Notes: generated by a model from the sequence alone, not told the origin. A stretch of DNA of 27,158 nucleotides from Oxalobacteraceae bacterium (GCA_947487325.1 CANKWG010000005.1:1-27158); one strand, 5' to 3'; shown: positions 7,945 through 16,448, counted from the stretch's first letter. Numbers and translations are program-made.

Positions 7945-9318
7945 TCAACCTTTCAGGGTTTGTTCGAGTACATGCAGCTCGTGATTACATTCCGGATTTT
8001 TGCTGCGATCGGCGCCGATCTTACGTACAGCGTGCAAGACCGTTGTGTGATCGCGGCCACCAAACAGCTCACCGATTTCCGGCAAACTTTTTTGCGTCAG
8101 CTCTTTGGCGAGATACATGGCAATCTGGCGCGGACGCGCAATATTTGCCGGGCGCTTCTTTGAATACATGTCAGCGACTTTGATATTGAAAAAGTCGGCG
8201 ACGGTCTTCTGAATGTTTTCTACCGAAATCTGGCGGTTCTGAACGGACAGCAAATCCTTCAGCGCATCCTTGACCACATCGATGGTGATTTCCTTGCCAT
8301 GAAAGCGTGAATACGCAAGTATCTTGCGCAGCGCGCCTTCCAGCTCGCGCACGTTCGAACGCAGATGCTTGGCAACAAAAAAAGCCACGTCATCCGACAA
8401 GGCGCCACCTTCCTGTGATGCTTTCTTCAGCAAAATCGCCACCCGCATTTCCAGCTCGGGAGGCTCAACGGCGACGGTCAAACCCGAATCAAAGCGCGAG
8501 ATCAGGCGATCATCCATGCCGCTGATTTCTTTCGGATAGGTGTCGCTGGTGATAATGATCTGTTTTTTTGCGGCGATCAGCGCCTCGAACGCATAGAAGA
8601 ACTCTTCCTGTGTCCGGCTTTTACCGCCAAAAAATTGAATATCATCGATCAGCAGCAAATCGAGCGAATGGTAATAGCGCTTGAAATCATCAAACCCCTT
8701 GCGCTGATAGGCGGTGACGACATCGCGCACATACTGCTCTGCGTGGATATAGCGAATCTTGACCGAGGGATTGTCGGCCAAAACCTGATTACCAATCGCA
8801 TGAATCAGGTGGGTCTTGCCCAGACCAACGCCGCCATACAAGAACAGCGGGTTGTATGAACTGCCGGGATTGCTGGCAACCTGAATAGCGGCCGCACGAG
8901 CAAGCTGATTGGCTTTGCCGGTCACAAAACTGTCAAAGGTCAGGGCCGAATTGATCTTGCTCTGGTCGCGTCGAGCACCACTCTCGCTACCATGTCCAGC
9001 GGGCAGCGCAGCCGCTTCGGACTGTACGACCGCTGCTTGGGTAAGCTGCGGCGTCACGGGCTTTTTGGCGATGTTGTTGCGGGGGTCCAGCACGAACTGC
9101 ACATCCACCGGACCCTGCCAGAACTCTGCGGCGATACTGGTGATACGGGCAGCAAACTGGGTTTTCACCCAATCGAGCTTGAAACGGTTAGGCGCGGCAA
9201 TCCTCAGGCGCCCCTCTTCAAAATCGAGGGGAGCAAGCGGCTTTATCCAAGCGCTGAACTGCTGAGGCGTCAGTTCCTGCTGCAGCTGCGTAGCACAGGA
9301 CTGCCAAAATTCTTCCAT
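7945..9318 (-). CDS. dnaA: Chromosomal replication initiator protein DnaA
   Basis: Binds DnaA boxes and opens the origin. Four domains are visible in 457 residues: an N-terminal self-assembly domain starting MEEFWQSCATQLQQELTPQQF; a variable linker (about 85-125); an AAA+ ATPase domain with Walker A GGVGLGKTH (162-170), Walker B LLLIDD (221-226) and a sensor-like ISRFDSGL segment; and a C-terminal DNA-binding domain ending in the DnaA signature GGRDHTTVLHAVRKI (420-434) that contacts the box. The upstream spacer contains one perfect DnaA box, consistent with autoregulation. The promoter itself could not be assigned with confidence. Confidence 0.97.
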   Translation of the reverse strand: MEEFWQSCATQLQQELTPQQFSAWIKPLAPLDFEEGRLRIAAPNRFKLDWVKTQFAARITSIAAEFWQGPVDVQFVLDPRNNIAKKPVTPQLTQAAVVQSEAAALPAGHGSESGARRDQSKINSALTFDSFVTGKANQLARAAAIQVASNPGSSYNPLFLYGGVGLGKTHLIHAIGNQVLADNPSVKIRYIHAEQYVRDVVTAYQRKGFDDFKRYYHSLDLLLIDDIQFFGGKSRTQEEFFYAFEALIAAKKQIIITSDTYPKEISGMDDRLISRFDSGLTVAVEPPELEMRVAILLKKASQEGGALSDDVAFFVAKHLRSNVRELEGALRKILAYSRFHGKEITIDVVKDALKDLLSVQNRQISVENIQKTVADFFNIKVADMYSKKRPANIARPRQIAMYLAKELTQKSLPEIGELFGGRDHTTVLHAVRKIGADRSKNPECNHELHVLEQTLKG

Positions 9319-9433
9319 GCGATTGGTCTGGTGTGAAGCGGCGAGTGGAGGCGCACTTCGGGTTCAATTTCGGTTTGATGGCACAGCACGAAGCTTGCCG
9401 CGGTGACGCCTATTTTACTCCCCGCGGGCAAAG

Positions 9434-9442
9434 TTATCCACA
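9434..9442 (+). promoter_or_regulatory. Perfect DnaA box upstream of dnaA
   Basis: TTATCCACA, the high-affinity consensus, 116 bases before the dnaA start codon. Its position in the dnaA leader fits autoregulation of dnaA. Confidence 0.8.
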
Positions 9443-9586
9443 GGCTGGCGCCGATTTTCAGGAGATCGTTGACGGATTATCTGCAGCGACAATTGTCAAT
9501 TAATTAATGACTCTGAGTTGTGGGTGACAATCGCCGATTTATAGGCGCCCGGTTATGACGAGCCCAGCCTTTTGGCCTGTAAGTGA

Positions 9587-9616
9587 TTGACAAATATACG
9601 TAAAATACTGTCTAAT
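9587..9616 (+). promoter_or_regulatory. Sigma-70 type promoter of the rpmH operon
   Basis: A perfect -35 TTGACA (9587-9592), an 18-base spacer and a -10 of TCTAAT (9611-9616, five of six bases). Transcription would begin near 9623, giving a leader of about 110 bases before rpmH. It is the only strong promoter pattern in the spacer and is oriented toward rpmH. Confidence 0.65.
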
Positions 9617-9733
9617 TCACGGTTCTGCGCGCCGCGCGCTGACTTAGGTTAATGCGAGCGCTGCGACTAGCCCGTATTGGCCGGACAAGTTCCGGATTCC
9701 TACCGATTTTTTGCTGATTGAGCGAGAGCCATA

Positions 9734-9868
9734 ATGAAACGTACCTACCAACCTTCCGTCGTCCGCCGCAAGCGCACTCACGGTTTCCGCGCGCGCATGG
9801 CTACCCGTAGCGGTCGCGCGATTCTGAATGCCCGCCGTGCGAAAGGCCGCAAGCGTCTCGCAGTCTGA
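9734..9868 (+). CDS. rpmH: 50S ribosomal protein L34
   Basis: A 44-residue, very Arg/Lys-rich protein starting MKRTYQPSVVRRKRTHGF and ending GRKRLAV, the L34 sequence, found in the large ribosomal subunit. It is too short for common ORF length cutoffs but unmistakable. It is the first gene of the conserved rpmH-rnpA-yidD-yidC cluster, and its 3' end overlaps the longest possible rnpA frame. Confidence 0.98.
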   Translation: MKRTYQPSVVRRKRTHGFRARMATRSGRAILNARRAKGRKRLAV

Positions 9869-10271
9869 GGCCGGTTGCGCACGCGGCACTGATAGCGTGT
9901 CCGGCAAACGCCCGGAAGATTACGCGAGGATCAGGCGTATTGTAAAAACGGATGAGTTTTCATCCGTTTTTCGTTTGAGACCCGTATTCCGAACTGCACA
10001 CTTTGTGCTTTATGCACGCCCCAACGAATCAGGAAATGCACGGTTGGGTGTCGTGGTTGCCAAACGTCTTGCGGCGCGTGCCGTTACCCGCAACATGATC
10101 AAGCGACTCGCGCGTGAGATGTTCCGAAAGTCGGAATGGGTCAAGAGCGATTTCATTATCCGGCTGAACGCCCCGGTGGTACGCCGTGATCAAAGCGCTT
10201 CTTCCCGCACTCGAAAAGTCGCTCTGGCTGCCGAACTGACGGAACTGATGAAGTCTCAACTCCTTCGATAA
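9828..10271 (+). CDS. rnpA: Ribonuclease P protein component
   Basis: Protein cofactor of RNase P, which with the RNA subunit matures tRNA 5' ends. The diagnostic basic helix is ARAVTRNMIKRLAREMFR, with the RNR-type motif at about residues 88-93, and the fold core is TDEFSSVFRLRPVFRTAHFVLY. The longest frame (147 residues) begins at an ATG 41 bases inside rpmH. An alternative GTG at 9897 gives 124 residues, closer to typical RnpA length and starting just before the conserved part. Neither start has a clear ribosome site, so translational coupling to rpmH is likely and the true start is undecided. yidD follows after 5 bases. Confidence 0.93.
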   Translation: MPAVRKAASVSQSEAGCARGTDSVSGKRPEDYARIRRIVKTDEFSSVFRLRPVFRTAHFVLYARPNESGNARLGVVVAKRLAARAVTRNMIKRLAREMFRKSEWVKSDFIIRLNAPVVRRDQSASSRTRKVALAAELTELMKSQLLR

Positions 10272-10276
10272 CGCCC

Positions 10277-10528
10277 ATGAAATTCATGCTGCTGCTACTG
10301 CGAGGTTACAAGCTCTGCATCAGTCCTTTTTTGGGTCAGCATTGCCGCTTTTACCCCAGCTGTTCAGATTACGCACAGCAAGCTATCGTCGAACATGGTG
10401 TTGCACGCGGCAGTCTGCTCGCTGGCCGGCGGCTGTGCAAATGTCATCCATGGCATGCTGGCGGCTTTGATCCCGTTCCATCAAAACAAACCCGCGGTGC
10501 CGATGCGCCGGTTTCGAACTCTCACTGA
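10277..10528 (+). CDS. yidD: Membrane protein insertion efficiency factor YidD
   Basis: A small (83-residue) membrane-associated protein that assists YidC-dependent insertion. It begins with a hydrophobic, amphipathic stretch (MKFMLLLLRGYKLCISPFLG), followed by the conserved Cys-containing block HCRFYPSCSDYAQQAI (22-37) and the RRLCKCHPWHAGGFDPVP block typical of the family. It sits between rnpA and yidC with short gaps, the universal arrangement. Confidence 0.95.
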   Translation: MKFMLLLLRGYKLCISPFLGQHCRFYPSCSDYAQQAIVEHGVARGSLLAGRRLCKCHPWHAGGFDPVPSKQTRGADAPVSNSH

Positions 10529-10549
10529 ACTATCTTCGCTAAAGCTCTT

Positions 10550-12208
10550 ATGGATATCAAACGTACTGTCCTGCTAGTTGTGTTCTCACTCTCTCTGTTG
10601 ATGCTTTGGGAGAACTGGAATGTCTACAACGGGGGACCTTCCATGTTCGCACCCGAGCAAAAAGTCGCATCGATGCCAACGCCGACATCGCCAGCCACCA
10701 CCAGCGAACAATCCGTACCGCAGGCATCTACCAACACCAACGCAACCGTCACCAGCAATGAAGTACCGGGTGGCGCAATTGCCAACCCTCAGGGCGAGCG
10801 CATCACCCTGAGTACAGATCTGCTCAGGGTAGAAATCAACACAGCAGGGGGCGAGCTCACTCGCGTTGAACTACTCGAGCACAAAGATGCTGCCAATCCG
10901 GAAAAAAACGTGGTGCTGATGGAGACCGGTTCGGGACGAACTTACATCGGTCAGAGTGGATTAATCGGTGGTGATTTTCCAAACCATCGCACCTTGTATA
11001 GCGCGCGCCCAGGAGCGCGCACCCTGGAAAGCGGTGACACCCTAGAGCTGGTGCTCGATGCCGAGCAAAATGGCGTCAAGCTCACCAAGACGTATGTATT
11101 CAAGCGCGGCCAATATCAAATCGATCTGAACCATGCTGTAGCCAACGCCACCGCAGACGCCATCTCCCCATCCGTGTATGTACAGCTAGTACGCGATGGC
11201 AACAAACTCGAAGGTGATTCAGCGTTCTACAGCACCTTCAATGGCCCTGCGATGTATACGGCCACGGAAAAATTCCGTAAGGTCTCATTTGAAGACATAG
11301 AAAAAGCTAAAAATCCGGCACCGGTACGCACCAGCGATGGTTGGATTGCGATGGTCCAGCACTATTTCGTTACCGCTTTCCTGCCAACGGCCAGTGGCCA
11401 GCATGAACTGTTTACTCGGAAAATAGATAACAACCTCTATGCAGTCGGCTCCATCGTGAGCATGGGCAGCATTGCACCCGGAGCTTCGGCATCGATCTCA
11501 GGCAAGCTGTTCGCCGGCCCTCAGGAGTCTGCAGCCCTCGAGCAATTCGCAACCGACTTTGATCTAGTCAAAGACTATGGCTGGCTCACGATCATTGCCA
11601 AACCCATTTTCTGGCTGATGGAGCAAATTCAGAAAGTACTCAGCAACTGGGGTTGGACCATCATCGTGCTGACTATTCTGATCAAACTCGCTTTCTTCCC
11701 GCTGTCTGCGGCCAGCTATCGCAGCATGGCGAAGATGAAGCTGGTCACACCTAAAATGACTGCGATACGCGAACGTCACAAAGGCGATCCGCAAAAAATG
11801 AATGCGGCGATGATGGAGCTCTACAAGACCGAGAAAATAAATCCGCTCGGCGGCTGTTTGCCTGTCGTCGTGCAAATCCCGGTATTTATCGCACTCTACT
11901 GGGTTCTGCTGGCCAGCGTGGAAATGCGTCACGCTCCATGGTTGGGCTGGATACAAGATTTGTCTGCACCCGATCCCTGGTACATCCTGCCCGTCGTTAT
12001 GGCCGCTTCCATGTTCGTGCAGACCAAGCTCAATCCCACCCCGCCTGACCCGATTCAGGCCAAGATCATGATGTTCATGCCCATCGCTTTCTCGGTCATG
12101 TTCTTCTTTTTCCCTGCTGGCCTTGTGCTGTACTGGGTCGTAAACAATCTGCTGTCCATCGGTCAGCAATGGGTCATCACCCGTCAGTCGGAGCAAGGCA
12201 AAGCCTGA
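10550..12208 (+). CDS. yidC: Membrane protein insertase YidC
   Basis: Inserts proteins into the inner membrane, alone or with SecYEG. The 552-residue protein has an N-terminal membrane segment (residues about 6-20, TVLLVVFSLSLLMLW), a Thr/Ser/Pro-rich linker, a large periplasmic domain (about 80-340) and the conserved C-terminal 60-kDa insertase domain with several membrane segments, including WGWTIIVLTILIKLAFFPLS, the cytoplasmic loop SMAKMKLVTPKM, and the last segments ending FFFPAGLVLYWVVNNLLSIGQQW. This two-part architecture is the Gram-negative form. It is the last gene before a strong terminator at 12224-12260. Confidence 0.97.
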   Translation: MDIKRTVLLVVFSLSLLMLWENWNVYNGGPSMFAPEQKVASMPTPTSPATTSEQSVPQASTNTNATVTSNEVPGGAIANPQGERITLSTDLLRVEINTAGGELTRVELLEHKDAANPEKNVVLMETGSGRTYIGQSGLIGGDFPNHRTLYSARPGARTLESGDTLELVLDAEQNGVKLTKTYVFKRGQYQIDLNHAVANATADAISPSVYVQLVRDGNKLEGDSAFYSTFNGPAMYTATEKFRKVSFEDIEKAKNPAPVRTSDGWIAMVQHYFVTAFLPTASGQHELFTRKIDNNLYAVGSIVSMGSIAPGASASISGKLFAGPQESAALEQFATDFDLVKDYGWLTIIAKPIFWLMEQIQKVLSNWGWTIIVLTILIKLAFFPLSAASYRSMAKMKLVTPKMTAIRERHKGDPQKMNAAMMELYKTEKINPLGGCLPVVVQIPVFIALYWVLLASVEMRHAPWLGWIQDLSAPDPWYILPVVMAASMFVQTKLNPTPPDPIQAKIMMFMPIAFSVMFFFFPAGLVLYWVVNNLLSIGQQWVITRQSEQGKA

Positions 12209-12223
12209 CCGTTTTATTGATCC

Positions 12224-12260
12224 AAAAAAGTCCGTCACCTGCTGGTCACGGACTTTTTTT
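12224..12260 (+). terminator. Rho-independent terminator after yidC
   Basis: A-run, then GTCCGTCACC, loop TGCT, GGTCACGGAC (one mismatch in a 10-base stem) and seven T. It closes the rpmH-yidC operon 16 bases after the yidC stop and separates it from mnmE. The flanking A and T runs extend the stem and could make it bidirectional. Confidence 0.9.
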
Positions 12261-12280
12261 ATTCCGGATACACTTTCCCC

Positions 12281-13669
12281 ATGCTCGCTGACAATTCCCC
12301 CATCGCTGCCATTGCCACTGCCCCGGGCCGCGGCGGTATTGGCGTGGTGCGCATTTCAGGTAAACAGCTAGGGGGACTTGTACATGCGGTCTGCCGACTT
12401 GATGGCGAACGCGCGCTCAGCCCACGACAGGCGACCTATCTGGATTTCATTCAAGCCGATGGCAGCGTAATTGATCGCGGACTTGCTATTTATTTCAACG
12501 CGCCCCACTCCTACACCGGCGAAGAGGTGCTCGAGTTACAAGGACATGGCGGCCCGGTAGTCATGCAGATGCTGCTCAATCGCTGCCTCGAAGCAGGCGA
12601 AGAAATTGGCCTCAGGCTAGCGAATCCGGGGGAATTTACTTATCGCGCTTTTCTCAATGACAAACTCGATCTCGCTCAGGCCGAAGCTGTATCCGATCTG
12701 ATCGACGCCTCGACCGAGGCTGCCGCGCGACTGGCCACACAATCCTTGTCGGGCGCATTTTCAAAACAGATTGAACAATTGGTCGGACAAGTAATTCACT
12801 TGCGCATGCTGGTAGAGGCGACGCTAGATTTTCCCGAGGAAGAAATCGAATTCCTCGAAAAATCCAACGCACTCGGTCAGCTGCAAAGCTTGCGCGAAAC
12901 GCTGGACACCGTACTAACGCAAGCAGGGCAAGGTGCCTTACTGCGTGATGGCCTCAAGGTGGTTCTCGCAGGTCAGCCGAATGTCGGCAAGAGCTCCTTG
13001 CTCAACGCACTGGCCGGCAATGATGTTGCAATCGTCACGCCCATCGCTGGTACGACGCGCGACAAGATTACCGAGACGATTCATGTCGAAGGCATACCCA
13101 TCAACATTATCGACACCGCAGGCATCCGCGATGAAGCCGATGCTGATGGTGAGGTTGAGCGCATCGGTATTTCACGCACCTGGAACGCAGTGGAGCAGGC
13201 CGATGTGATCCTGCACATCCTGGATGCCAGCCGCGGACCGACGCGCGCGGACGAAGAAATCGTTGCTCGACTGCCTGATCAGATTCCGCTACTGCGCATC
13301 TGGAACAAGATTGATCTCTCAGGGCACAAACCTGGCATTCATCAGCAAGACGATGGTGCGCACATTTATATATCCGCTGCAGAACGTACGGGCATGGATT
13401 TGCTGAGAAAGGAATTGCTGCGTATCGCTGGCTGGCAGCAAACCGGCGAATCCATCTATCTGGCGCGCGAACGCCACCTGATTGCTTTGCGTGCAGCGCA
13501 AGCGCATTTGCAAACTGCTGCCGAGCTCGCAGCGCAACGCGACAGCGCGCTGGACCTGTTCGCCGAAGAACTGCGACTCACTCAGGAGCGACTGAACAGC
13601 ATCACTGGATCGTTCACCTCGGATGATTTGCTGGGCGTGATTTTTAGCCGTTTTTGTATAGGAAAGTAG
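12281..13669 (+). CDS. mnmE: tRNA uridine-5-carboxymethylaminomethyl modification GTPase MnmE
   Basis: With MnmG it modifies the wobble uridine (U34) of tRNAs. The 462-residue protein has the N-terminal tetrahydrofolate-binding domain (IAAIATAPGRGGIGVVRISG), a helical domain, an inserted G domain with GQPNVGKS (231-238), GTTRD (257-261), DTAG (278-281) and NKIDL (342-346), and the invariant C-terminal CIGK with the catalytic Cys at residue 459. Its length is normal. It lies just after the yidC terminator, so it probably has its own promoter. Confidence 0.97.
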   Translation: MLADNSPIAAIATAPGRGGIGVVRISGKQLGGLVHAVCRLDGERALSPRQATYLDFIQADGSVIDRGLAIYFNAPHSYTGEEVLELQGHGGPVVMQMLLNRCLEAGEEIGLRLANPGEFTYRAFLNDKLDLAQAEAVSDLIDASTEAAARLATQSLSGAFSKQIEQLVGQVIHLRMLVEATLDFPEEEIEFLEKSNALGQLQSLRETLDTVLTQAGQGALLRDGLKVVLAGQPNVGKSSLLNALAGNDVAIVTPIAGTTRDKITETIHVEGIPINIIDTAGIRDEADADGEVERIGISRTWNAVEQADVILHILDASRGPTRADEEIVARLPDQIPLLRIWNKIDLSGHKPGIHQQDDGAHIYISAAERTGMDLLRKELLRIAGWQQTGESIYLARERHLIALRAAQAHLQTAAELAAQRDSALDLFAEELRLTQERLNSITGSFTSDDLLGVIFSRFCIGK

Positions 13670-13827
13670 GCGGCTGCCGTATTCCAGGCTTTCCTAAAAT
13701 TAAGCATCGTCAGGCGCACCTGAGGTAAGTCGAGCATTACAAGGTTGAACTCAGGCCACGAATAAAATTTCAAACAGCTACTGAACTGATGTGGATTAAG
13801 TTAGGCCATCTGTGTTTGCAGAGGGTC

Positions 13828-14541
13828 CTAGTCCTCATCCCAAAGCGATGGCGAATGCACCGGTTGTCTCGCGGACTTCGGTGTGGGTGTCGGCGTGCGC
13901 AATGACAGGCGTGGCGCGGCCTCCGACATCAAGTGTTGTGCGGGATATGCACGCAGGAAATCAGGAACCTGTTCCTTCGTAGATTGCAGCCACGCGGAAT
14001 ACTGCGGCGGGTCGAGCAACACGGGCATACGCTTCTCATCCTCGGGTCGATGAAAGCGCTGCATCAGAGGATGATCGTCGGCATTGACCGTAAGCATCGT
14101 AAACGACAACAGCGGCAAATCATCCGGACCACCCGTTGGCCGCCACTCCCACAAACCTGCGATGCCCAACAACGCGCCATCATCGCGTGCTATTTTCCAT
14201 CGCACCGCCCGACCGCTCTCATAACTAGGCTCGAAAAATGATTCGACTGGGATGATGCACCACTGTCGTTTGGCAAAAGCATGGCGAAACGACGGTTTAC
14301 TGGCAACTGTCTCACTACGCGCGTTGTAGGTATGCCGAGCAAGCGTCAGTTCCGCCCAATGCGGCACCATGCCAAAGCAAGCATTCACGCATTCCAGTTC
14401 GCCCGACCCATCGTCAGCTACCCGCACGATAGGCGCCAGGTAGCCGGGATAAGTCTCGGCCTTGTAATCTTCGGGAACGTTCTGAACGCCAAAATGCCGA
14501 CGCACACCATCTGATTTAGGAGGGGTGTAGTTCGAGCACAT
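13828..14541 (-). CDS. SRAP (SOS response-associated peptidase, YedK/HMCES) family protein
   Basis: SRAP proteins form a covalent thiazolidine link with abasic sites in single-stranded DNA through the amino-terminal Cys2. Here the protein starts MCSNYTPP, so Cys2 is exposed after Met removal. Other active-site counterparts are Asn73 in YNARSET, Glu104 in VESFFEP, and His164 in RFHRPEDEKRMPVLL. The 237 residues fit the family. The tail (RTPTPTPKSARQP) looks disordered. It is leftward, convergent with mnmE, with a 158-base gap that shows nothing I can name. Confidence 0.92.
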   Translation of the reverse strand: MCSNYTPPKSDGVRRHFGVQNVPEDYKAETYPGYLAPIVRVADDGSGELECVNACFGMVPHWAELTLARHTYNARSETVASKPSFRHAFAKRQWCIIPVESFFEPSYESGRAVRWKIARDDGALLGIAGLWEWRPTGGPDDLPLLSFTMLTVNADDHPLMQRFHRPEDEKRMPVLLDPPQYSAWLQSTKEQVPDFLRAYPAQHLMSEAAPRLSLRTPTPTPKSARQPVHSPSLWDED

Positions 14542-14599
14542 AGCACGTTATCGTTTATCCATTAAAGATCGGTATCCGCAACAGACACACTTGATGCTT

Positions 14600-15844
14600 T
14601 TACTGCTTCAACGACGATTTCACTCGTCTGAAATCCGATTTGCGTATAAGCGCGTGAATACCTTTGGTGCGATCAACCACCTGAGACACATTGAAATCCG
14701 TCGCTGCCGACAGATAGGCATAAGCAATCGCGCGATCCATACCCATCACTTCAGACAAAAAGCGAATCGCTTCTCTGACCGCGTCTTTCATTGCATCATC
14801 CAGATCCGGATTCAGTCCGATCGCAACCCAGTAATGCGGTGTTTCACCCAAGGGCTTTTCTAGCGTGCCGGAAGCGGAGGGAATACGTCGATCGCCTTTT
14901 TTAAATAGCGTGAAACGAAACGTGGCGCGCATCGAATGCTCTAGTGCGGTGAGTGCCACCTCGCCGTTAGCCTGTGCCATATGCGGATCACCCGTATAAA
15001 AATTTGCACCCGACACAAACACCGGTAGATAAATCGTCGTGCCCGCACCCAAATCTTTCACATCAATATTGCCGCCATACGCGCCCGGTGGAACGGAATG
15101 CACGGGCTGATCCGTGGCGGGAGCCACACCCATCACACCCATGAAAGGAGTCGCTGGAAAAGTAATCGTCTCGCCCTGCCGATTCTTCATCACACCTTCC
15201 CACTGCCCGGAGCGATTACGCCGAATGGGCGTAAAAACCGAGACGTTATGAAATTTTTCCGGAGCTTGTGCGTTCGCATCGGGTTCCGGTTTGGGGCCTT
15301 CAGGAAATTCGCCCGCAAGCGCGCCTTTGCCATGACGATTGGAAATCACGCCATAAGCAACACGCGGCACCACCGACAAGATGTCGACCTTTAAAACATC
15401 GCCGGGTTCAGCGCCATCAACAGCGACCGGCCCGGTAATGATGTGCGGTCCGTCCTTGGCAAAGTCATGCGGCAAATCGGATTGGGTAATTGCGATGGCG
15501 TCTTTCAACACCTGATTCGCGGGTATGCCTTTGGATGCAAAGTACTGCACAGGATTGCGCCCCTGATCTTCCAGCAACCCCTCGTGCGACAAGGTGTCGA
15601 AAATCACCGTAGAGCCCGAGGGAACCGTGAGCACAGGTGCATCAGCGGCATTCGACAAATAACCCCACTTAATCGTGGCGCGCGTCGATGGCACATAAAA
15701 CACCTTGCCACCATGTCCCTTGACGGCGATCGGGCCGGGTTTGTCAGCCAAGGGCTGAAGCGGAAATTCAGGGGTGGTGCCCGCACAAGCTGAAGCAATA
15801 GCGCCCACCAGCAAGACGCCAAACGTCCAGTGTTTGTTATTCAT
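14600..15844 (-). CDS. Acetamidase/formamidase family protein, exported
   Basis: Members (FmdA/AmdA family) hydrolyse short amides such as formamide or acetamide to ammonia and the acid. The body contains family-like segments DTLSHEGLLEDQG, GPVAVDGAEPGDVLKVDI, PFMGVMGVAP, PPGAYGGNIDVKDLGAGTTIYLPV, and GDPHMAQANGEVALTALE. The N terminus (MNNKHWTFGVLLVGAIASAC) is a signal peptide, with either an ordinary cleavage site or a weak lipobox (ASAC), so the enzyme should act in the periplasm; well-studied relatives are cytoplasmic. It is 414 residues. The asparaginase-like gene lies upstream on the same strand after 115 bases, suggesting a shared role in amide nitrogen use (inference). Confidence 0.85.
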   Translation of the reverse strand: MNNKHWTFGVLLVGAIASACAGTTPEFPLQPLADKPGPIAVKGHGGKVFYVPSTRATIKWGYLSNAADAPVLTVPSGSTVIFDTLSHEGLLEDQGRNPVQYFASKGIPANQVLKDAIAITQSDLPHDFAKDGPHIITGPVAVDGAEPGDVLKVDILSVVPRVAYGVISNRHGKGALAGEFPEGPKPEPDANAQAPEKFHNVSVFTPIRRNRSGQWEGVMKNRQGETITFPATPFMGVMGVAPATDQPVHSVPPGAYGGNIDVKDLGAGTTIYLPVFVSGANFYTGDPHMAQANGEVALTALEHSMRATFRFTLFKKGDRRIPSASGTLEKPLGETPHYWVAIGLNPDLDDAMKDAVREAIRFLSEVMGMDRAIAYAYLSAATDFNVSQVVDRTKGIHALIRKSDFRRVKSSLKQ

Positions 15845-15959
15845 GGTGTCCCGGATATCGTGATGAGGAATATTTGTTTTCGTAAATTATGCATGATACC
15901 GATGGAGAAGCTAACCGCCGAGACAATGCCGGAGGTGCTCTGTTGGCGTAAATGCTGTT

Positions 15960-16448
15960 TCAGCGCAGTGACTGAAAAACACCGCGGTCGCGGTTTTTCA
16001 TCACGTCATCCCACAAAAAAAGTTGTCCATTCATCGCGATGTAAACACCGACTGCTGCGAGACTGGCTGCTGCACACGCAAAGCCGAGATTAAACAAGGC
16101 ATCGGATCGGTCGATTTGATAAGGCACCATCGCACCAGTCAGGACGATGGTTTTTTTCAGTGCTGCTTGTCCAAGTACTTGAGCGGTCTCGGGCATGGTA
16201 TCAGTGCCATGGACGATGACGATGCGCTCTTCAACGGAACGCGCACAGGCCTCGCGTATTTGCTGACGATGGCTGTCTTGCATATCGAGCGAATCTAATG
16301 CGAGCAAGGGCTCGAACGTCACTGGCAAACTCAACCGCGCACGATCGAGTGCCTCTGGCAAAACGCTGTCCTTGAAAATCAGGTTACCTGTGAGGGGATC
16401 ATAATGTTTGTCGAAAGTACCGCCGGTTGTGATGATGCGCAGACTCAT
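15960..16448 (-). CDS. Short asparaginase-domain protein
   Basis: A 162-residue protein equal to the N-terminal domain of type I/II L-asparaginases. The catalytic set is complete: Thr11 in TTGGTFDK, Thr82-Asp83 in VHGTDTM, and Lys151 in DDVMKNRDRGVF. It lacks the C-terminal domain of ordinary asparaginases (about 330 residues), but short single-domain versions of this kind are, as I recall, common in Proteobacteria, so I do not call it truncated. The start is preceded by AGGA about 10 bases upstream. About 70 bases further upstream is a perfect intrinsic terminator that its transcript may have to read through. The substrate is not established. Confidence 0.85.
   Translation of the reverse strand: MSLRIITTGGTFDKHYDPLTGNLIFKDSVLPEALDRARLSLPVTFEPLLALDSLDMQDSHRQQIREACARSVEERIVIVHGTDTMPETAQVLGQAALKKTIVLTGAMVPYQIDRSDALFNLGFACAAASLAAVGVYIAMNGQLFLWDDVMKNRDRGVFQSLR
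15974..15999 (-). terminator. Terminator-like hairpin inside the end of the asparaginase-domain gene
   Basis: On the minus strand GAAAAACCGCG, AC, CGCGG-T-GTTTTTC forms a GC core with A and T arms and one bulge. It lies within the last codons of the gene (stop at 15960-15962). It could end transcription before the amidase gene, or on the plus strand act in the other direction. Confidence 0.4.

Larger units (their letters stand above)
9319..9733. other. dnaA-rpmH divergent intergenic region (classical oriC position)
   Basis: A 415-base spacer between divergent dnaA and rpmH, where many bacteria keep oriC. I find only one perfect DnaA box (9434-9442). Other candidates match 7 of 9 positions at best, for example TTATCTGCA at 9477-9485 and TGTGGGTGA near 9519. 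A short AT tract with TTAATTAATGA lies at about 9500-9510. The rpmH promoter occupies the right part. The region is therefore poor as an origin compared with 22350-22650. Confidence 0.6.

Noticed and set aside
7576..8163. Rightward open frame (195 codons) across the dnaN-dnaA junction
   Set aside because: Antisense to two essential genes and to their spacer; no recognisable protein.
11564..12238. Long leftward open frame (224 codons) opposite yidC
   Set aside because: Antisense to the conserved insertase domain; His/Arg-rich composition typical of a shadow frame.
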